A DNA stretch of 64,000 nucleotides from positions 112,944-176,943 of the forward strand of contig NZ_CAJXNN010000002.1 in NCBI RefSeq assembly GCF_913057115.1. Direction: 5' to 3'. The notes beneath the pieces were generated by a model, which saw only the letters and a list, made by a program, of their open reading frames with translations, was not told the DNA's origin and made no database searches. This document shows, one piece after another, positions 44,910 through 52,677 of this stretch (position 1 is its first letter; the number at the start of each line of letters is the position of its first letter). The DNA comes from an uncultured Roseovarius sp. (GTDB lineage Bacteria; Pseudomonadota; Alphaproteobacteria; Rhodobacterales; Rhodobacteraceae). The translations under genes were made by a program, and so were the position numbers.

Positions 44910-46553
44910 ATGAAAGGCATGATGCAGCATCGCCCGCTGAGGATCATTGATATCCTCACCCACGCCGCCGAGGCCTTTGTCGATCAAGGCATCATCTCGG
45001 TCCGGGACGAGGGCGATATTCACCACGCCACCTACCCCGAAATCCTTGGGCGCACCGCGCAACTGGCCCATGCCCTCGACGCGCTTGGCGTGCAGATGGG
45101 CGACCGCGTGGCGACACTGGCATGGAACGGCCACCGCCATGTGGAGCTTTATTATGCCCTCGCTGGCATCGGCGCGGTCTGCCACACGGTAAACCCCCGC
45201 CTCTCGCCCGAACAAATGGCCTATATCCTCAACCACGCGGGCGACAGCCTCCTGTGCATTGATCCCAGCCTCGTACCTATAGCCGAGGCCGTAGCGCACG
45301 AAGCCCCCAAGGGCCTGCGCTACATCATCCTCACCGACCGGGCGCATATGCCCGACACCACGCTCGATGCGCTCTGCTACGAAGACCTGCTGGAAGGTCA
45401 GCCCACAACCTACGACTGGCCCGAGTTCCCCGAAGAAACCGCCTCGGGCCTCTGCTACACCTCCGGTACCACCGGCCACCCCAAGGGGGCGCTTTATTCG
45501 CACCGCGCCACGGTGCTGCACGCCCTCACTGTACCGCTCGCGCAAACCACCAGTTTCGCGGCAGGCAAACGGGTCATGCCCGTGGTCCCGATGTTCCACG
45601 TCAATGCATGGGGCCTGCCCTACAACGCGCCGCTGACAGGCATGACCATGGTCATGCCCGGCCGCCACCTTGATGGGGCAAGCCTCTGGCAATTGATGGA
45701 AGACCACGATGTTTTCTCCGCCTGGGGCGTGCCCACTGTCTGGGCCGGGCTTCTGGCCGAAATCCAATCCAAAACCCGCGCCCCCCATGCCTTCCGCGAT
45801 CTGGTGGTCGGCGGCTCCGCCGCCCCCGCCAGCATGACCGAGGCTTACGAGGGCTTCGGCGTCACCGTGTCTCAAGCCTGGGGCATGACGGAAATGAGCC
45901 CCATCGGCACCCACGGCGTTGTCCCACCGCGGCTGCAAAACGCACCCCTCTCCGAACAAATGCAAATCAAGACCAGCGCGGGCCGCAAGAAATTCGGCCT
46001 TGATTTCAAACTGGTCGATGACGACGGCAACCTCATGCCCCACGATGGCGAGGCCGTGGGCGAACTTTACGTGCGCGGCAACACCGTCATCACCGGCTAC
46101 TATGACAACCCCGAGGCCACGAATGCGGCGATGGATGCCGACGGATGGTTCGGCACCGGCGATGTCGCCTCCCTCACCCCCGAAGGGCAACTTATCATCC
46201 GCGACCGCGCCAAGGATCTGGTGAAATCGGGCGGCGAATGGATCAGCTCAATCGACCTTGAAAATGCCGCCATCTCGCACCCCTTGGTGAAAACCTGCGC
46301 CATCATCGCCGTGCCGCACCCCAAATGGGATGAACGCCCGGTTCTGGTGGTCGTCCCCGAAGGCGATCAGCACCCCACGCTCGAAGACATCCACGCCCAC
46401 ATGGGCGACCATTTCGCCAAATGGCAGCTTCCCGATGATCTGCTCTTCACCGATGAACTCCCCCTCACCGCGACCGGCAAAATCTCCAAGCTCACCCTGC
46501 GCCAGCAATTTGCCGACTACACCCACCCTGACCAGCGAAAGGGCGGTGCATGA
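44910..46553 (+). CDS. Fatty-acyl-CoA synthetase (AMP-forming)
   Basis: 547 residues from ATG 44910 after GGGAGGAGA. The ATP motif is CYTSGTTGHPKGALYSHRA; later come SQAWGMTEMSPIG, GEAVGELYVRGNTVITGYYDN, GWFGTGDVASLTPEGQLIIRDRAKDLVKSGGEWISSIDLE and the C-terminal PLTATGKISKLTL lysine. The signature matches medium/long-chain or methylmercaptopropionate-type ligases. Its stop overlaps the thioesterase start, so the two are coupled. Chain-length preference cannot be read from sequence. Confidence 0.88.
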   Translation: MKGMMQHRPLRIIDILTHAAEAFVDQGIISVRDEGDIHHATYPEILGRTAQLAHALDALGVQMGDRVATLAWNGHRHVELYYALAGIGAVCHTVNPRLSPEQMAYILNHAGDSLLCIDPSLVPIAEAVAHEAPKGLRYIILTDRAHMPDTTLDALCYEDLLEGQPTTYDWPEFPEETASGLCYTSGTTGHPKGALYSHRATVLHALTVPLAQTTSFAAGKRVMPVVPMFHVNAWGLPYNAPLTGMTMVMPGRHLDGASLWQLMEDHDVFSAWGVPTVWAGLLAEIQSKTRAPHAFRDLVVGGSAAPASMTEAYEGFGVTVSQAWGMTEMSPIGTHGVVPPRLQNAPLSEQMQIKTSAGRKKFGLDFKLVDDDGNLMPHDGEAVGELYVRGNTVITGYYDNPEATNAAMDADGWFGTGDVASLTPEGQLIIRDRAKDLVKSGGEWISSIDLENAAISHPLVKTCAIIAVPHPKWDERPVLVVVPEGDQHPTLEDIHAHMGDHFAKWQLPDDLLFTDELPLTATGKISKLTLRQQFADYTHPDQRKGGA

Positions 46554-46963
46554 GCCAGGACAACAGCCACCTGTTTGAAAAACCCTCTGCCATGGCCACC
46601 CATCTGGGGATTGAGATGACCGACTGGCAAAAAGGCTTCGCCCGCGTCGAGGTGCCCATCGCCCCGCATGTGGCCAACCGCCAAGGCATCCCCCACGGCG
46701 GGCTGCATGCCACCTTGATGGATACCGCCATGGGCTTTGCCGGATGCTTCACGGGCGATCCCGACAAACGGCAAATGGCCCTGACCCTGTCGATGACAGT
46801 CAACTACCTCGGCCAAGCCCAAGGCACCCGGCTCATTGCCGAAGGCCACGTCACGGGCGGCGGGCGCAAAACCTATTTCGCCAAGGCCGACGTATCGGAT
46901 GATCTCGGAAACCTGATTGCCACGGCAACGGGTGTGTTTCGGTATCGCGGCACTCCCACCTAG
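46550..46963 (+). CDS. PaaI-type hotdog-fold thioesterase
   Basis: 137 residues. The hotdog-fold signature is visible: NRQGIPHGGLHATLMDTAMGFA, where HGG-type residues and the following Asp region form the active site, and LSMTVNYLGQAQGTRLIAEGHV with GGGRKTYFAKADV. It hydrolyses acyl-CoA thioesters, possibly to recover CoA when the neighbouring ligase over-loads it. The ATG overlaps the ligase stop; the stop overlaps that of the convergent Nudix gene. Confidence 0.88.
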   Translation: MSQDNSHLFEKPSAMATHLGIEMTDWQKGFARVEVPIAPHVANRQGIPHGGLHATLMDTAMGFAGCFTGDPDKRQMALTLSMTVNYLGQAQGTRLIAEGHVTGGGRKTYFAKADVSDDLGNLIATATGVFRYRGTPT

Positions 46964-47373
46964 GGCGCCAAGGTCGGCCCCTCCTGCAAAACCGTCCGCA
47001 CCCGGTCCCTGAAATGCGGGATCGCCTCGTCATGCGCGGCAAAATCAACCGGGTCCATCAGGCACCACCCAACCCCCTCGCCGCCAAACCGCACGCCTCG
47101 CGCCCGCTCAGGCGGCAACCACGCGGCGAAAAACCAAACCGGACGCGGCACCTCGTAAAAGCGCCGCCAGCGCAACTCCTCCGGCGCCAGCGCAAGGCCC
47201 ACTTCCTCCCGCGTCTCGCGCAAGACACAATCCTCGGCACTCTCCGCGCCCTCGCGTCCACCGCCCGGCAGATCAAGATACCCCGGCCAAGGGATCCCCG
47301 GCGTATGATCTCGCCGCAGCACCAGCAAATCAGCCCCCAGAAACAGGATCACCTTGGCCCCTTCGAATGGCAT
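46960..47373 (-). CDS. Nudix hydrolase
   Basis: 137 residues from ATG 47373. The Nudix box is GGGREGAESAEDCVLRETREEVGL (GX5EX7REUXEEXGU, all key residues present). The product cleaves a nucleoside diphosphate linked to another group; the substrate is unknown. It is divergent from dinB with only 104 bp between starts, and that gap holds a pair of perfect palindromes, the first 19 bases upstream of this start. Confidence 0.88.
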   Translation of the reverse strand: MPFEGAKVILFLGADLLVLRRDHTPGIPWPGYLDLPGGGREGAESAEDCVLRETREEVGLALAPEELRWRRFYEVPRPVWFFAAWLPPERARGVRFGGEGVGWCLMDPVDFAAHDEAIPHFRDRVRTVLQEGPTLAP

Positions 47374-47391
47374 ATCCCCGCCCAATTTCCA

Positions 47392-47457
47392 GTTTCGTAC
47401 GAAACCCTGCTTACCGGGGATGAGTTTCGTACGAAACCCACGTACAATTCGTACGAC
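47392..47457. promoter_or_regulatory. Duplicated palindromic operator between Nudix and dinB genes
   Basis: GTTTCGTACGAAAC occurs twice, perfectly, at 47392-47405 and 47424-47437, with centres 32 bp apart (three helical turns). A shorter related unit, TTCGTACGA, follows at 47449-47457 within a run of CGTAC repeats. The sites lie 19-64 bases before the Nudix start and 41-86 bases before dinB. No alphaproteobacterial LexA box (GTTC-N7-GTTC) is seen in the gap. Confidence 0.65.
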
Positions 47458-47477
47458 TCGTACAACTTGGCCATGCC

Positions 47478-48731
47478 ATGCCCGCCCTCTGCCGCGATTG
47501 CCTTGAAACCTTCGATAGCGCTGCCCGCTGCCCCGCTTGCGGCAGCCCGCGTATCATCGCGCATGACGAATTATTCGAGCTCTCCATCGCCCATATGGAC
47601 TGCGATGCCTTTTACGCCAGCGTCGAAAAACGTGACGATCCCAGCCTCGAAGGCAAGCCCGTCATCATCGGCGGCGGGCGGCGCGGTGTGGTCTCAACCG
47701 CTTGTTATATCGCAAGAATTCGCGGCGTCCGCTCGGCTATGCCAATGTTCAAGGCGCTCAAACTCTGCCCCGACGCGGTGGTCATCAAACCTCGGATGGA
47801 GGCCTACGCGCAGGTCTCGCGCCAAATCCGCGCACTGATGGAAGACCTCACCCCGGCGATTGAGCCGCTCTCGCTTGACGAGGCCTTTCTGGACCTCACC
47901 GGCACCGCCCGCCTGCACGGCGCACCCCCCGCCGTGATGCTCGCCAAACTGGTCAAAACCATGCGCAGCGAATTGGGCGTCACCGGCTCTATCGGCTTGA
48001 GTCATAACAAGTTTTTGGCAAAAATCGCCTCTGACCTCGACAAACCCCACGGCTTTTCCGTGATCGGCCAAGCCGAAACCGCCACCTTCCTGCATGACAA
48101 ACCCGTCAGCCTGATCTGGGGCGTGGGCCAAGCCACGCGAACGGCCCTCGATACCGCCGGCATCCGCACCATTGCCGATCTGCTCAGATGGGAGAAAACC
48201 GATCTCATCGCGCGCTTTGGCGCCATGGGCGACCGCCTCTGGCACCTTGCGCGCGGGCAAGACACCCGCCGCGTCAGCCCGAATTCTCCAATGAAATCAA
48301 TCTCGAACGAGACCACCTTTTCCGAAGACACCGCCGATCTCGACATTCTCGATGGCCACCTTTGGAGGCTTTCTGAAAAGGTCTCCGACCGCGCCAAGGC
48401 CAAATGCACCGCGGGCCGTGTCGTCACCCTCAAACTCAAACGCGCCAACCACGCAATCCTTACCCGCCGCGTGGCGCTGAGAGACGCCACGCAACTGGCC
48501 GACACGCTCTATCGCACCGCACGCGGGTTGATGGATCAGGTCGAGGGCAACGCGCCCTACAGGCTTATCGGCGTTGGCCTGTCCGACCTTGTCCCACAAG
48601 ACAGCGCCGATCTCTCGGGCGACCTGCTCGATCCCAATGCGAAAAGCCGCGCCAGCGCCGAACGCGCCACCGACTCGATCCGCAGAAAATTCGGCGCGGG
48701 CGCGATTCTCAAGGGCCGCGCCCTTCGCTAA
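47478..48731 (+). CDS. dinB: DNA polymerase IV (Y family) with N-terminal zinc-ribbon
   Basis: 417 residues. An N-terminal extension carries two CxxC pairs (CRDC at 5-8, CPAC at 18-21), forming a likely zinc ribbon. The polymerase core follows: AHMDCDAFYASVEKRDD and EPLSLDEAFLDLTGTARL supply the catalytic carboxylates, IGLSHNKFLAKIASDLDKPHG the nearby loop, and the little-finger domain occupies the C-terminal third. It performs error-prone translesion synthesis. Unlike many dinB genes it shows no obvious LexA site; the palindromes at 47392-47457 may control it. Confidence 0.92.
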   Translation: MPALCRDCLETFDSAARCPACGSPRIIAHDELFELSIAHMDCDAFYASVEKRDDPSLEGKPVIIGGGRRGVVSTACYIARIRGVRSAMPMFKALKLCPDAVVIKPRMEAYAQVSRQIRALMEDLTPAIEPLSLDEAFLDLTGTARLHGAPPAVMLAKLVKTMRSELGVTGSIGLSHNKFLAKIASDLDKPHGFSVIGQAETATFLHDKPVSLIWGVGQATRTALDTAGIRTIADLLRWEKTDLIARFGAMGDRLWHLARGQDTRRVSPNSPMKSISNETTFSEDTADLDILDGHLWRLSEKVSDRAKAKCTAGRVVTLKLKRANHAILTRRVALRDATQLADTLYRTARGLMDQVEGNAPYRLIGVGLSDLVPQDSADLSGDLLDPNAKSRASAERATDSIRRKFGAGAILKGRALR

Positions 48732-48776
48732 AGCCCACGGCTTTCATCTTTCCCAAAATACTCCCGCCGAAGGCGA

Positions 48777-48873
48777 CAAGCCCGTTCGAACGGGCTTGCA
48801 CAGCACGGTTTTGAAACCGTGCAGGAAAGCGCCTTGCAAGGCGCTTGGGCCAAGCCGTTTCGAAACGGCTTGG
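48777..48873. repeat. Palindrome train B (four consecutive palindromes)
   Basis: 48777-48798: 22-bp palindrome with half CAAGCCCGTTC, identical to that in train A. 48803-48822: GCACGGTTT and its reverse complement with a 2-base loop. 48827-48846: AAGCGCCTTGCAAGGCGCTT, identical to train A. 48850-48873: a 24-bp perfect palindrome with half CCAAGCCGTTTC. It lies between the convergent dinB and oxidoreductase genes. No T-tract follows. Confidence 0.85.
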
Positions 48874-48878
48874 TCCGG

Positions 48879-49472
48879 TCAGGCCGCCTTGGCGCCCAGC
48901 CCCGCAACCCGGTCCAACCAGCGCTGCACCTGCCCCGTCTTCGGGTGGCTCGCCCCTGAAAAATACGACACCCGCGCAGGTTTGATCCCCACAAATCCAA
49001 GGATTTGCCCCCGCAGCTGACGGATCATCGCACTGCCATGGCGCAGCCGTAGGAACCACCTTGGCGTATCCGACGTCACGATCACTCGCGCGGTCCGTCC
49101 GCCCAGCATCGGCGCGGGCATACCGATTTTCGACAGGTTGCGCGTATCAAAGGCCCGACCCGGCAAGAACGCCCGATCAAACAACCCCTTCAGCTTCGCA
49201 GGCACACTGCCCCACCACATAGGTGCCACCATCACGAAATGCTCACACCATTCGATATCTGCCATGACCTGCTCAAGCGCAGGCTCCAAGGGTTTTGTGT
49301 TCACGTAACCCGCGTTCTCATAATCCATATCGAAAGCCAGCTCGCTCAGATGCGCCACACGCACCTCGTGACCCTTGGCCACTGCCGCTTTGGCATAGGC
49401 CGCAGCCAAAGCCCGTGACAGCGTGTCTTTCGCCGGATGCCCATCCAGCACGTAAATCCGTTTGCGTTCCAT
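48879..49472 (-). CDS. NAD(P)H-dependent flavin oxidoreductase (flavodoxin-like fold)
   Basis: 197 residues from ATG 49472, five bases after GGAGAG. The FMN phosphate loop resembles YVLDGHPAKDTLSRALA; FVMVAPMWWGSVPAKLKGLFDRAFLPG is the family signature (DT-diaphorase/KefF/MdaB group). It probably reduces quinones or similar electrophiles by two electrons. It is divergent from a tetR gene; the two share matching operators at 49487 and 49540, so it is probably induced when the TetR protein binds an electrophile. Confidence 0.88.
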   Translation of the reverse strand: MERKRIYVLDGHPAKDTLSRALAAAYAKAAVAKGHEVRVAHLSELAFDMDYENAGYVNTKPLEPALEQVMADIEWCEHFVMVAPMWWGSVPAKLKGLFDRAFLPGRAFDTRNLSKIGMPAPMLGGRTARVIVTSDTPRWFLRLRHGSAMIRQLRGQILGFVGIKPARVSYFSGASHPKTGQVQRWLDRVAGLGAKAA

Positions 49473-49486
49473 GAGTCTCTCCAAAA

Positions 49487-49500
49487 TTGACCATGGTCAT
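49487..49500. promoter_or_regulatory. TetR-type operator 1 (oxidoreductase side)
   Basis: TTGACCATGGTCAT is a 12-of-14 palindrome with core TGACC-AT-GGTCA, 14 bases upstream of the oxidoreductase start. It matches the second site TTGACCTCGGTCAA at 49540-49553; centres are 53 bp apart. Confidence 0.65.
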
Positions 49501-49539
49501 TTTATATGCCGACAGAACGCCGCCCGGTCAACTCATAAT

Positions 49540-49553
49540 TTGACCTCGGTCAA
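49540..49553. promoter_or_regulatory. TetR-type operator 2 (tetR side)
   Basis: TTGACCTCGGTCAA is a perfect 6-bp inverted repeat with a 2-base centre, 21 bases upstream of the tetR start. It suggests autoregulation together with control of the divergent oxidoreductase gene. A half-site GGTCAAC lies between the two operators. Confidence 0.65.
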
Positions 49554-49574
49554 TTTTTGTGCAAATTTTCCCAC

Positions 49575-50150
49575 ATGACCAAACAACAATCCCGCACTTT
49601 GCAAACCCGCGCCCGCCTGCTGGACGCCGCGCAAGAGATCATCGGCGAACTTGGCTACGAAGGCCTGCGTACCCAAGAGGTTGTGAAACGCGCCGGTGTG
49701 GCCAAAGGCACCTTCTTTGCCCATTTCCCCGACAAGGACGCGCTGATGGAAATCCTCATCGCCGCCGAAATGGACGCCTTCCTCGACCAAGCCGAGACCG
49801 CCCCGACACCCGACAGTATCGAGGCGCTCATGGCGATGATCATGCCGCTGATCGACTTCATGCGCTGCGAACGCTACGTGTTCGACGTGATCCTGCGCCA
49901 CTCGGGGGCCGCAGCCAAGGACAACATCGGCCCGATCGCCCTCACCTTCGCCCGACAGGACGAGGTGTTCACAAAGCTGCTCGAAAACGCCCCCTTCCGC
50001 AAAGATATCTCGGCCGGACTCATGGGCGAAGGCATCCAAGCCTTCGCCATTCAGGCGCTGGCCCTCGATTTCTGCACCATCAACAACGAAATGCCGCTCG
50101 AAGAGCGGTTGTCGATCTATCTCGATGCATGGCTATTGCCCGAAGGCTAA
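49575..50150 (+). CDS. TetR-family transcriptional regulator
   Basis: 191 residues from ATG 49575. The helix-turn-helix domain reads ARLLDAAQEIIGELGYEGLRTQEVVKRAGVAKGTFFAHFPDKDALMEIL (residues about 12-60), the classic TetR pattern; the rest is a helical ligand-binding domain with no recognisable specificity. It very likely represses itself and the divergent flavin oxidoreductase via the two TTGACCnnGGTCAA-type sites. It is convergent with the N-formylglutamate amidohydrolase gene, two bases away. Confidence 0.9.
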   Translation: MTKQQSRTLQTRARLLDAAQEIIGELGYEGLRTQEVVKRAGVAKGTFFAHFPDKDALMEILIAAEMDAFLDQAETAPTPDSIEALMAMIMPLIDFMRCERYVFDVILRHSGAAAKDNIGPIALTFARQDEVFTKLLENAPFRKDISAGLMGEGIQAFAIQALALDFCTINNEMPLEERLSIYLDAWLLPEG

Positions 50151-50152
50151 CG

Positions 50153-51016
50153 CTACTCCGCCGCCAAAGGCGCGGCCTTGGGGCGGCCAATGGCGGCCAC
50201 CTCGGCAATCACCCCTTCGATCAGCCGCTTGAAGGCCTCGAAGTTGCCGTTGGGGCGAATCAATTGCTCATTCATGTAAAGCGCCCGGTCAATCTCGACC
50301 TGCACCGCATGACGGTTGCGCGACGGGCGGCCATATTGCTGCGTGATATAGGCCCCGGCAAAGGGCGTGTTGCGCACCACGACAAGCCCGGCCGCCTGAA
50401 AGGCCGCCTCGATCCGGCTCACCACCTCGTCACAAGCCGCCGCCCCGAACCGATCGCCCAACACCACGTCGGGCCGCTTCGCCCCCATGCGCACCACCGA
50501 ATCCATCGCCTCATGCGGCATCGAATGGCAATCCACCAAAATCGATTGCCCAAACATCGAATGCGCCTGATCCAACTGCCCGGCCAAGGCCTCGTGATAG
50601 GGCCGCCAATAGGTCTCGATCCGGCGCTCGGCCTCCTCGCGCGACAGCTTCCCACGGTAGATTGGTCGCCCGTTGGCCACCACCCGCGGGATCACCCCAA
50701 GCCCCGAGGCGATGCGCGGGTTATGCCCGGCCTTGCGCACCCCTTCGATCAGCGCCGGGTCCAACTCGTCTTCGCTGCGGTTCAAATCCACATAGGCGCG
50801 CGGCGCCCCGGCCTTCAACAATGGCGCACCAAAGCGCGGCGCGGCTTCGAACAACTGATCAACGAAGGCATCTTCCGACGACCGCACCTGATGCTGGTCC
50901 AAGGCCGTTTTGCGCAGGAACGACCACGCATAATCCCGCCCGCTATGGGGCGAGGCAAAGACCACGCTGCTGGTCCGCCGTTCGGGGTGCGTCAGATGAA
51001 AAGCCGCCTTTGGCAT
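50153..51016 (-). CDS. N-formylglutamate amidohydrolase family protein
   Basis: 287 residues of the FGase family (PF05013). SVVFASPHSGRDYAWSFL opens the domain; AYVDLNRSEDELDP and ILVDCHSMPHEAMDS supply metal-binding residues; GAYITQQYGRPSRNRHAVQVEIDRALYMNE is the usual C-terminal signature. The family hydrolyses N-formyl-L-glutamate to formate and glutamate at the end of histidine degradation, but no hut genes are near. Members outside hut operons often have unknown acyl-amino acid substrates. Confidence 0.9.
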   Translation of the reverse strand: MPKAAFHLTHPERRTSSVVFASPHSGRDYAWSFLRKTALDQHQVRSSEDAFVDQLFEAAPRFGAPLLKAGAPRAYVDLNRSEDELDPALIEGVRKAGHNPRIASGLGVIPRVVANGRPIYRGKLSREEAERRIETYWRPYHEALAGQLDQAHSMFGQSILVDCHSMPHEAMDSVVRMGAKRPDVVLGDRFGAAACDEVVSRIEAAFQAAGLVVVRNTPFAGAYITQQYGRPSRNRHAVQVEIDRALYMNEQLIRPNGNFEAFKRLIEGVIAEVAAIGRPKAAPLAAE

Positions 51017-51162
51017 CCGTCCCTCCTGTTGCGCTTTATCATAGACTGAAAATGTGTTTCTAAAAGCCCTTGATCCCCCCGCCGACTCCTTTTATAGACC
51101 CCGCTTACTGGCGCGGATTTCCGCGCCCCTATTCGTTGGGGCGCTTTCGCAAAGGTATTCAT

Positions 51163-51237
51163 GGGCGATTAGCTCAGTGGTAGAGCACTTCGTTGACATC
51201 GAAGGGGTCACTAGTTCGAACCTAGTATCGCCCACCA
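51163..51237 (+). tRNA. tRNA-Val (anticodon GAC)
   Basis: A complete cloverleaf: acceptor GGGCGAT pairs with ATCGCCC, the D arm contains TTAGCTCAGTGGTAGAGC, the anticodon stem CTTCG/CGAAG encloses TTGACAT with GAC at 51195-51197, and the T arm contains GTTCGAA. CCA is encoded. Confidence 0.95.
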
Positions 51238-51317
51238 TGAATTCACTGTTCCGCAATCGCGTGGAACGCCCGTAACCCCAGGCGCTGGCCCGCGCCGCGA
51301 CAAAGTAGGAGAAGACC

Positions 51318-51443
51318 ATGAAGGTCAAGAACTCGCTCCGCTCGCTGAAGAACCGGCACCGTGACTGCCGGGTCGTGCGCCGCAAAGGCCGCGTCTACGT
51401 CATCAACAAGACTCAGCGTCGGTTCAAAGCCCGTCAGGGCTGA
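51318..51443 (+). CDS. rpmJ: 50S ribosomal protein L36 (YkgO type)
   Basis: A 41-residue, very basic protein: [20 protein letters not shown] then [21 protein letters not shown]. It has a single cysteine, so it is the zinc-free paralogue form of L36, the normal one in alphaproteobacteria. AGGAGA precedes the ATG by six bases. It is followed by a terminator at 51464-51496. It lies 80 bp after tRNA-Val. Confidence 0.96.
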   Translation: MKVKNSLRSLKNRHRDCRVVRRKGRVYVINKTQRRFKARQG

Positions 51444-51463
51444 TCCGAACGGATCCATGTTGC

Positions 51464-51496
51464 AAGGCCTCGCCACCCGGCGGGGCCTTTTCTTTT
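51464..51496 (+). terminator. Rho-independent terminator of rpmJ
   Basis: An 11-bp stem AAGGCCTCGCC with GGCGGGGCCTT (one G-T pair) around loop accc, followed by TTCTTTT. Confidence 0.85.
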
Positions 51497-51610
51497 GGTA
51501 GCTGTCAACTCGGTGAAACAGACGCGCAAAGGGTTGTGCAAAGTTCTTCCTTGCCTGAGCGCAGATGATCTCCCTACCCTGAGCATGGCATTTCAACGCA
51601 AGGATTCTTC

Positions 51611-52123
51611 ATGTTTTCCAGAACCACAGCCCTATTCGCCCCCCTTATCGCCCTCGGTCTGGCCACGCCAGCATTGGCCGAAAGCACCGGGGAGATTGCC
51701 CTGACCATCGCCGGCGAAGACCTCGTTCTTCCCCTTCGCGGCGGTCAAAGCGACTGGAGCGGAAGCGCCAACTGGCCCTCGGTCAGCCTCTCGGCCCGCG
51801 CCTTCAACGCAGATGGCGAAGACCCGGTTGTCCTCAGCCTCAGCTTCGACGCCGCGAACTGGACACCCAGCGTGCCCGAGTTGCGCCTGACGCGCTATGA
51901 AGACAGCCAAGCGGTGGAAAAGCTCTTTTCCGGTGAAGATCAAGAAGACGGCGCGCTCTCTGTCACCCTCGGCAGCCACGATCTGAACGGAACCACACTA
52001 TCCCTCACCGGCAGTTTCCAAGGCACGATGGGCACCTCAGACAATTATGGCCGCGACATCGACCTATCACAGGGCAAGCCCGTCGAAGGCACCTTCGAGG
52101 TAACAGTCGAACAACTGGAATAG
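51611..52123 (+). CDS. Exported protein of unknown function
   Basis: 170 residues with a clear signal peptide (MFSRTTALFAPLIALGLATP, cleavage after ALA) and a beta-rich mature domain: GEIALTIAGEDLVLPLRGGQSDW, VVLSLSFDAANWTPSVPELRLTRYE and GTFEVTVEQLE. It is acidic and has no cysteine, membrane helix or known motif. It is probably periplasmic. It is monocistronic, with no informative neighbours. I do not recognise a family. Confidence 0.75.
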   Translation: MFSRTTALFAPLIALGLATPALAESTGEIALTIAGEDLVLPLRGGQSDWSGSANWPSVSLSARAFNADGEDPVVLSLSFDAANWTPSVPELRLTRYEDSQAVEKLFSGEDQEDGALSVTLGSHDLNGTTLSLTGSFQGTMGTSDNYGRDIDLSQGKPVEGTFEVTVEQLE

Positions 52124-52305
52124 ACCGGGCCATTCCTCCGCAGGCAAGGCGCTTCAAAGGCCTTTCTCCGGGTGGTTTTGCAAGCCAGAGTTTCGCGCGC
52201 AAGCGTAACGCGATGCCGAACTCAGATCATCATCCAGGCCCGGATAACACCAGCGATGAAAACCGTCTCCCCGACGCTCATAGCGCCGTGCACCATTGCC
52301 ATCGC

Positions 52306-52674
52306 TCAACCTTGCTGCCCGGCCTTCTCGGCCTCTTCCAGAAGGATCGGCACGCCCATGGTCATCGAATGGATTCCCATGATCGAGGTCAGTTGGATCA
52401 CCTCAAGGATTTCTTCCTTGGTGGCCCCGGCCTCAAGCGCGTTGGCCATGTGCCGCCGGGCACCCGAGGGCCAAAGGTGCGTGGTCGCCACATTGATGGC
52501 GATGAAAATCAACTCCTTGGTCTTTTGATCCAGCGGCCCGTTTTGCGGCACCGAGCGGAATTGCAGGAAGGCTTCGAGGTAGTCGGGGTCCAGCTCCTCC
52601 AGCGTGGTCCAAAAGGGGTTCCAATCGCCGGTGGCGCGTTGCGCTTCGGTGGCGGGGTATTTCGTGTCGGACAT
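52306..52674 (-). CDS. Carboxymuconolactone decarboxylase (CMD)-family protein without cysteines
   Basis: 122 residues, all-helical. The core KTKELIFIAINVATTHLWPSGARRHMANALEAGATKEEILEVIQL is the CMD/AhpD fold. The CxxC of peroxidase members is absent; in fact the protein has no cysteine at all, so it is not an AhpD-type peroxidase. His75 of the family position is kept (ARRH). It is the last gene of a seven-gene operon, three bases after the TPP-enzyme gene, and may decarboxylate or isomerise a ring-cleavage product. That role is inferred from the operon. Confidence 0.8.
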   Translation of the reverse strand: MSDTKYPATEAQRATGDWNPFWTTLEELDPDYLEAFLQFRSVPQNGPLDQKTKELIFIAINVATTHLWPSGARRHMANALEAGATKEEILEVIQLTSIMGIHSMTMGVPILLEEAEKAGQQG

Positions 52675-52677
52675 GGG

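Noticed and set aside
47385..47477. LexA (SOS) box upstream of dinB
   Set aside because: No GTTC-N7-GTTC or close variant found; the repeats present are GTTTCGTACGAAAC palindromes of a different kind.
52124..52305. A decayed copy of the palindrome trains near 52140-52200
   Set aside because: Only short matches such as AAGGCGCTT remain; too weak to call a repeat.
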